Below are positions 13,944 to 15,705 of a stretch of DNA of 15,705 nucleotides, piece after piece. A model generated the notes under the pieces. The model did no database searches, was not told where the DNA came from, and was given only the letters and a program-made list of their open reading frames with translations. Source of the DNA: JBGPIT01 sp041485125 (GTDB taxonomy: Bacteria; Desulfobacterota; Binatia; UTPRO1). Position numbers and translations under genes: made by a program. The stretch lies in NCBI GenBank assembly GCA_041485125.1, contig JBGPIT010000076.1:1-15705 (forward strand), read 5' to 3'. Each line of letters begins with the position of its first letter. Position 1 is the stretch's first letter.

Positions 13944-15069
13944 GGCGTCCGGTTCCGGCGCTGGGAACGCGCAGTTCGGAAACGTCGATATCGCGGGATC
14001 GTTGTCGTACGATGCACCTACCGAGATGGCGTTGTGGATACATGCGGGGTATGTTCATGGCGAAGTGTTGTCCATCGTTCCCAGTTGCCGCAAACACCGC
14101 CACACCCCTAACGCGTAGATTGTTGATTGCATCGCTGAACATCATCGTAGACGCATCGAAGTCGTCACATTCTTGATCGAACACCGTGTGTTGAGCGCCC
14201 AGACTCATGTTTACGAGGTTAACGTCAGGGCGTGCATTGTCGACCCAATCGAGGGCGGCTATGATACTGGACGTATCACCGCTGCCGGTATCATCGAGCA
14301 CCTTGACTGCCACAATCGAAGCGTCCGGTGCACCGCCGCGAGGGGCCACGACTCCGCGACTCGTGATGATGCTACTTACGTATGTCCCATGCGCGTTGCC
14401 ATCAGCAGCACTCCCGGGACCGCCTTGTTCCATCGCGCCATCGGGGCAACAGCCCACGCCACCGCCGCTACAGAAGCAGTGCTCGTCAATGACGTCGTCG
14501 GTTACGTCTGGGTGTGACCGCTCGATGCCGGTGTCGAGCACCGCGACGGTAACGCCCTGTCCAGTGAACCCGAGGGCCTGTGCCGCATTCAGTCGGACAA
14601 ATGGAACAGCTTGTGCGAGTTGTGCTTCGGCAACTGGGTCGAGATCGACTCGAACGACGTTCGGGTCCTCAGCCAGTGCCAACAGCCCATCGGCGTTGGC
14701 GGTGCCGACAAATCCTCGGATCGACTGGTAGCGATAGACGACAGTAAATTCGTCCGGTGAGAGCTTCTGAAGTACCGCATCGCCAAAGTTCCTGACAGCG
14801 GTGTCGAAGGCGCGCTTATCGAACCCAGCATCCAGCGCTGTGGCAACCGACCCCGTTGAGAACGCGACGGCTACCCGCACCGTTCCTTGCTCGTCCGCGG
14901 CGTCGACAACCGCCGGAGCGACGGAACCCGATTGCACAATCCGTGAGCGCATGTCGGCAGGCACCGCGCCTGCTATCGCCTGACACGCTGTTGCGAGCAC
15001 GAATGGCACGCCGACAATCGCACTCGTACCCTTCAGAAGATGGCGCCATATGGTCTGTGAACCAGTCAT
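13723..15069 (-). CDS. Secreted subtilase (S8), N-terminal part, truncated by frameshift
   Basis: The start ATG 15069 has AAAGGAAA upstream. The product has a signal-like segment (about 10-34), an I9-type propeptide (about 62-145, with VYRYQSIRGFVG), and the front of an S8 serine protease domain. Catalytic Asp179 is in AVLDTGI, His228 in NAHGTYV, and oxyanion Asn331 in AATGND. Between Asp and His is a Cys-rich insert, HCFCSGGGVGCCPDG (197-211). After MNIP (338-341) the frame turns to nonsense and stops at 13723 after 448 residues without the catalytic Ser. Removing one base in the C4 run restores a 657-residue protease. The gene is divergent from a PadR regulator across 498 bases. As drawn the protein is inactive; a sequencing error, a true pseudogene or programmed slippage are the choices. 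Confidence 0.85.
   Translation of the reverse strand: MTGSQTIWRHLLKGTSAIVGVPFVLATACQAIAGAVPADMRSRIVQSGSVAPAVVDAADEQGTVRVAVAFSTGSVATALDAGFDKRAFDTAVRNFGDAVLQKLSPDEFTVVYRYQSIRGFVGTANADGLLALAEDPNVVRVDLDPVAEAQLAQAVPFVRLNAAQALGFTGQGVTVAVLDTGIERSHPDVTDDVIDEHCFCSGGGVGCCPDGAMEQGGPGSAADGNAHGTYVSSIITSRGVVAPRGGAPDASIVAVKVLDDTGSGDTSSIIAALDWVDNARPDVNLVNMSLGAQHTVFDQECDDFDASTMMFSDAINNLRVRGVAVFAATGNDGQHFAMNIPRMYPQRHLGRCIVRQRSRDIDVSELRVPSAGTGRRGVLQQQQLTHRSVCARRADNGRQLGWFCDDGIGYVSVDTACGCMCCGSPASIAWFDAVSDRACTEECGPHSR
14046..14049 (-). other. Frameshift site in the subtilase (G4/C4 run)
   Basis: The coding strand reads ATA-CCC-C-GCA here. With three C instead of four, the protein runs MNIP-ACIHNAISVGA, the normal subtilase continuation before the catalytic Ser. 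One extra base therefore explains the broken frame. No other lesion is seen in either part. Confidence 0.8.
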
Positions 15070-15567
15070 CGTCGTTTCCTTTCAGGCGATCAGCGCCACC
15101 AGCTCGGCGCTGTTGGACTCGCGCACGATAGGTTATGAGGTGCAGTGCACTGCCCGGCTGGTCATTGGCGCCGTACGTGCCACACGGATGAAACGCCATT
15201 CAAGATAATTGTGAAAGCCGAGCAATCATTTTGTTGCGGAGGTTATTGTGAGTCGCACTAACGCAGTTCGCAGTTCATTACGTTACGTAGTATAGATGCG
15301 AGTGCATGGTCACCGCCGACGATGGTTCGTCCGATACCCTCGCGCTGTTTCGAAACGATTCACTTTCGGCGTGAGAGTGACGCGGGTGATGAGGAGGCTC
15401 GACGCGTTCCGTGCGGCGGCCACCGAGCCTAGGGGCTGTCAGTAGTTCGTTCCGAAATAGTGTCACGCGGATACGTCTATTTGTTGACAAGCGCGGAGAC
15501 TGTGTGCGACCGTCGGCGCGATTCGAGCGCCCGGCGGCGAGCGACCGCCCGAGTGGGAGGAACCGAC
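15070..15567. promoter_or_regulatory. 498-base divergent regulatory gap between protease and PadR gene
   Basis: No convincing gene lies here. The gap is AT-richer than the surroundings (one sampled line is 45% G+C) and holds several palindromes: GCAGTGCACTGC (15142-15153), TACGT-T-ACGTA (15279-15289) and GTTTCGAAAC (15347-15356). The inverted pair AAATAG/CTATTT (15455-15460, 15477-15482) abuts a TTGACA box. It presumably contains the promoters of both flanking genes; the protease promoter could not be fixed. Confidence 0.4.
15455..15489 (+). promoter_or_regulatory. Candidate operator and -35 box of the PadR-family gene
   Basis: AAATAG (15455-15460) and CTATTT (15477-15482) form an inverted repeat with a 16-base spacer, directly followed by TTGACA (15484-15489), 78 bases before ATG 15568. 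No good -10 was found at the usual distance. The layout would suit autorepression by a dimeric winged-helix regulator. Confidence 0.3.
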
Positions 15568-15705
15568 ATGCGTCAGCCTGATGGCCTCCGCTACGCATTC
15601 CTCGGTGTCGTCTCGCGCAACCCCCGCGGCATCCATGGCTACGCGCTCCGCAGCCAGTGCGAACGCCTTCTGGGCGGTTTCTGGCAGGTGAATTTCGGCG
15701 AGGTC
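15568..15705 (+). CDS. PadR-family transcriptional regulator, N-terminal part (3' truncated by window edge)
   Basis: Forty-six codons are visible. The stretch LRYAFLGVVSRNPRGIHGY followed by ALRSQCERLLGGFWQVNFGEV is the start of a PadR winged helix: the L-x-LL-type first helix, the GY at the turn and the W-x-V-N-x-G-x-V segment leading to the recognition helix. PadR proteins are dimeric repressors that usually answer to small phenolic or other lipophilic compounds and often control themselves and a neighbouring gene. GGGAGG at 15555-15560, seven bases before the ATG, fixes the start. The gene is divergent from the broken subtilase, and the intervening gap is rich in inverted repeats. The dimerisation domain lies outside the window, so the subfamily cannot be told. 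Confidence 0.88.
   Translation, partial: MRQPDGLRYAFLGVVSRNPRGIHGYALRSQCERLLGGFWQVNFGEV

Noticed and set aside
15278..15598. 106-codon - strand frame in the divergent gap
   Set aside because: It overlaps the PadR start codon and ribosome binding site, has no recognisable domain and is Arg/Ser-rich.

Overview
This is a GC-rich chromosomal window from a bacterium. One sampled 60-base line in each of two typical genes gave 67-70% G+C. The genes fit an aerobic or facultative soil- or water-dwelling, Deltaproteobacteria-like or Candidatus Binatota-like lineage: an HpnP-related B12 radical SAM protein, an ACAD10/11-type acyl-CoA dehydrogenase, an alkylglycerone-phosphate-synthase-like flavoprotein, and a subtilase with a tail I associate with such metagenomic lineages. 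That taxonomic guess is inference. No rRNA, tRNA, CRISPR array, insertion sequence or phage gene was found.

Left part (1-2460, + strand): a tight run of four genes with gaps of 10-12 bases. They are the 3' two-thirds of thiC (thiamin pyrimidine synthesis), a YciH/SUI1-type eIF1 homologue, an exported thioredoxin-fold protein resembling the animal AGR2/TXNDC12 group (CPHC), and a DsbA/FrnE-type oxidoreductase (CPWC). They look like one transcription unit.

Middle part (2671-11050): scattered metabolic genes in mixed orientation. In order they are an AGPS-like FAD oxidase (-), a glutathione S-transferase (+), an exported 20-cysteine protein of unknown function (+), an ACAD10/11-like acyl-CoA dehydrogenase with ThrH phosphoserine phosphatase upstream of it on the same strand (-), an aldo/keto reductase (+) and a B12-binding radical SAM/DUF4070 protein (+). 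Candidate hairpins sit in several of the gaps.

Right part (11066-15069, - strand): a DUF4337 membrane protein, an unrecognised 272-residue protein, a small lipoprotein, and a secreted subtilase whose reading frame is broken by one extra base in a G4 run (C4 on the coding strand). From about 11.65 to 15.45 kb sampled lines fall to 45-60% G+C, so this stretch (unknown gene, lipoprotein, protease and a 498-base regulatory gap) looks like a compositionally distinct, possibly acquired, block. The DUF4337 gene returns to host-like composition. A PadR-family regulator begins at 15568, divergent from the protease, and runs off the window.

No clearly new defence or mobile system is visible. The most interesting items are the broken subtilase with its Cys-rich catalytic insert and its own C-terminal domain, the lipoprotein and orphan gene beside it, the palindrome-rich gap between protease and PadR regulator, and the Cys-rich exported protein.
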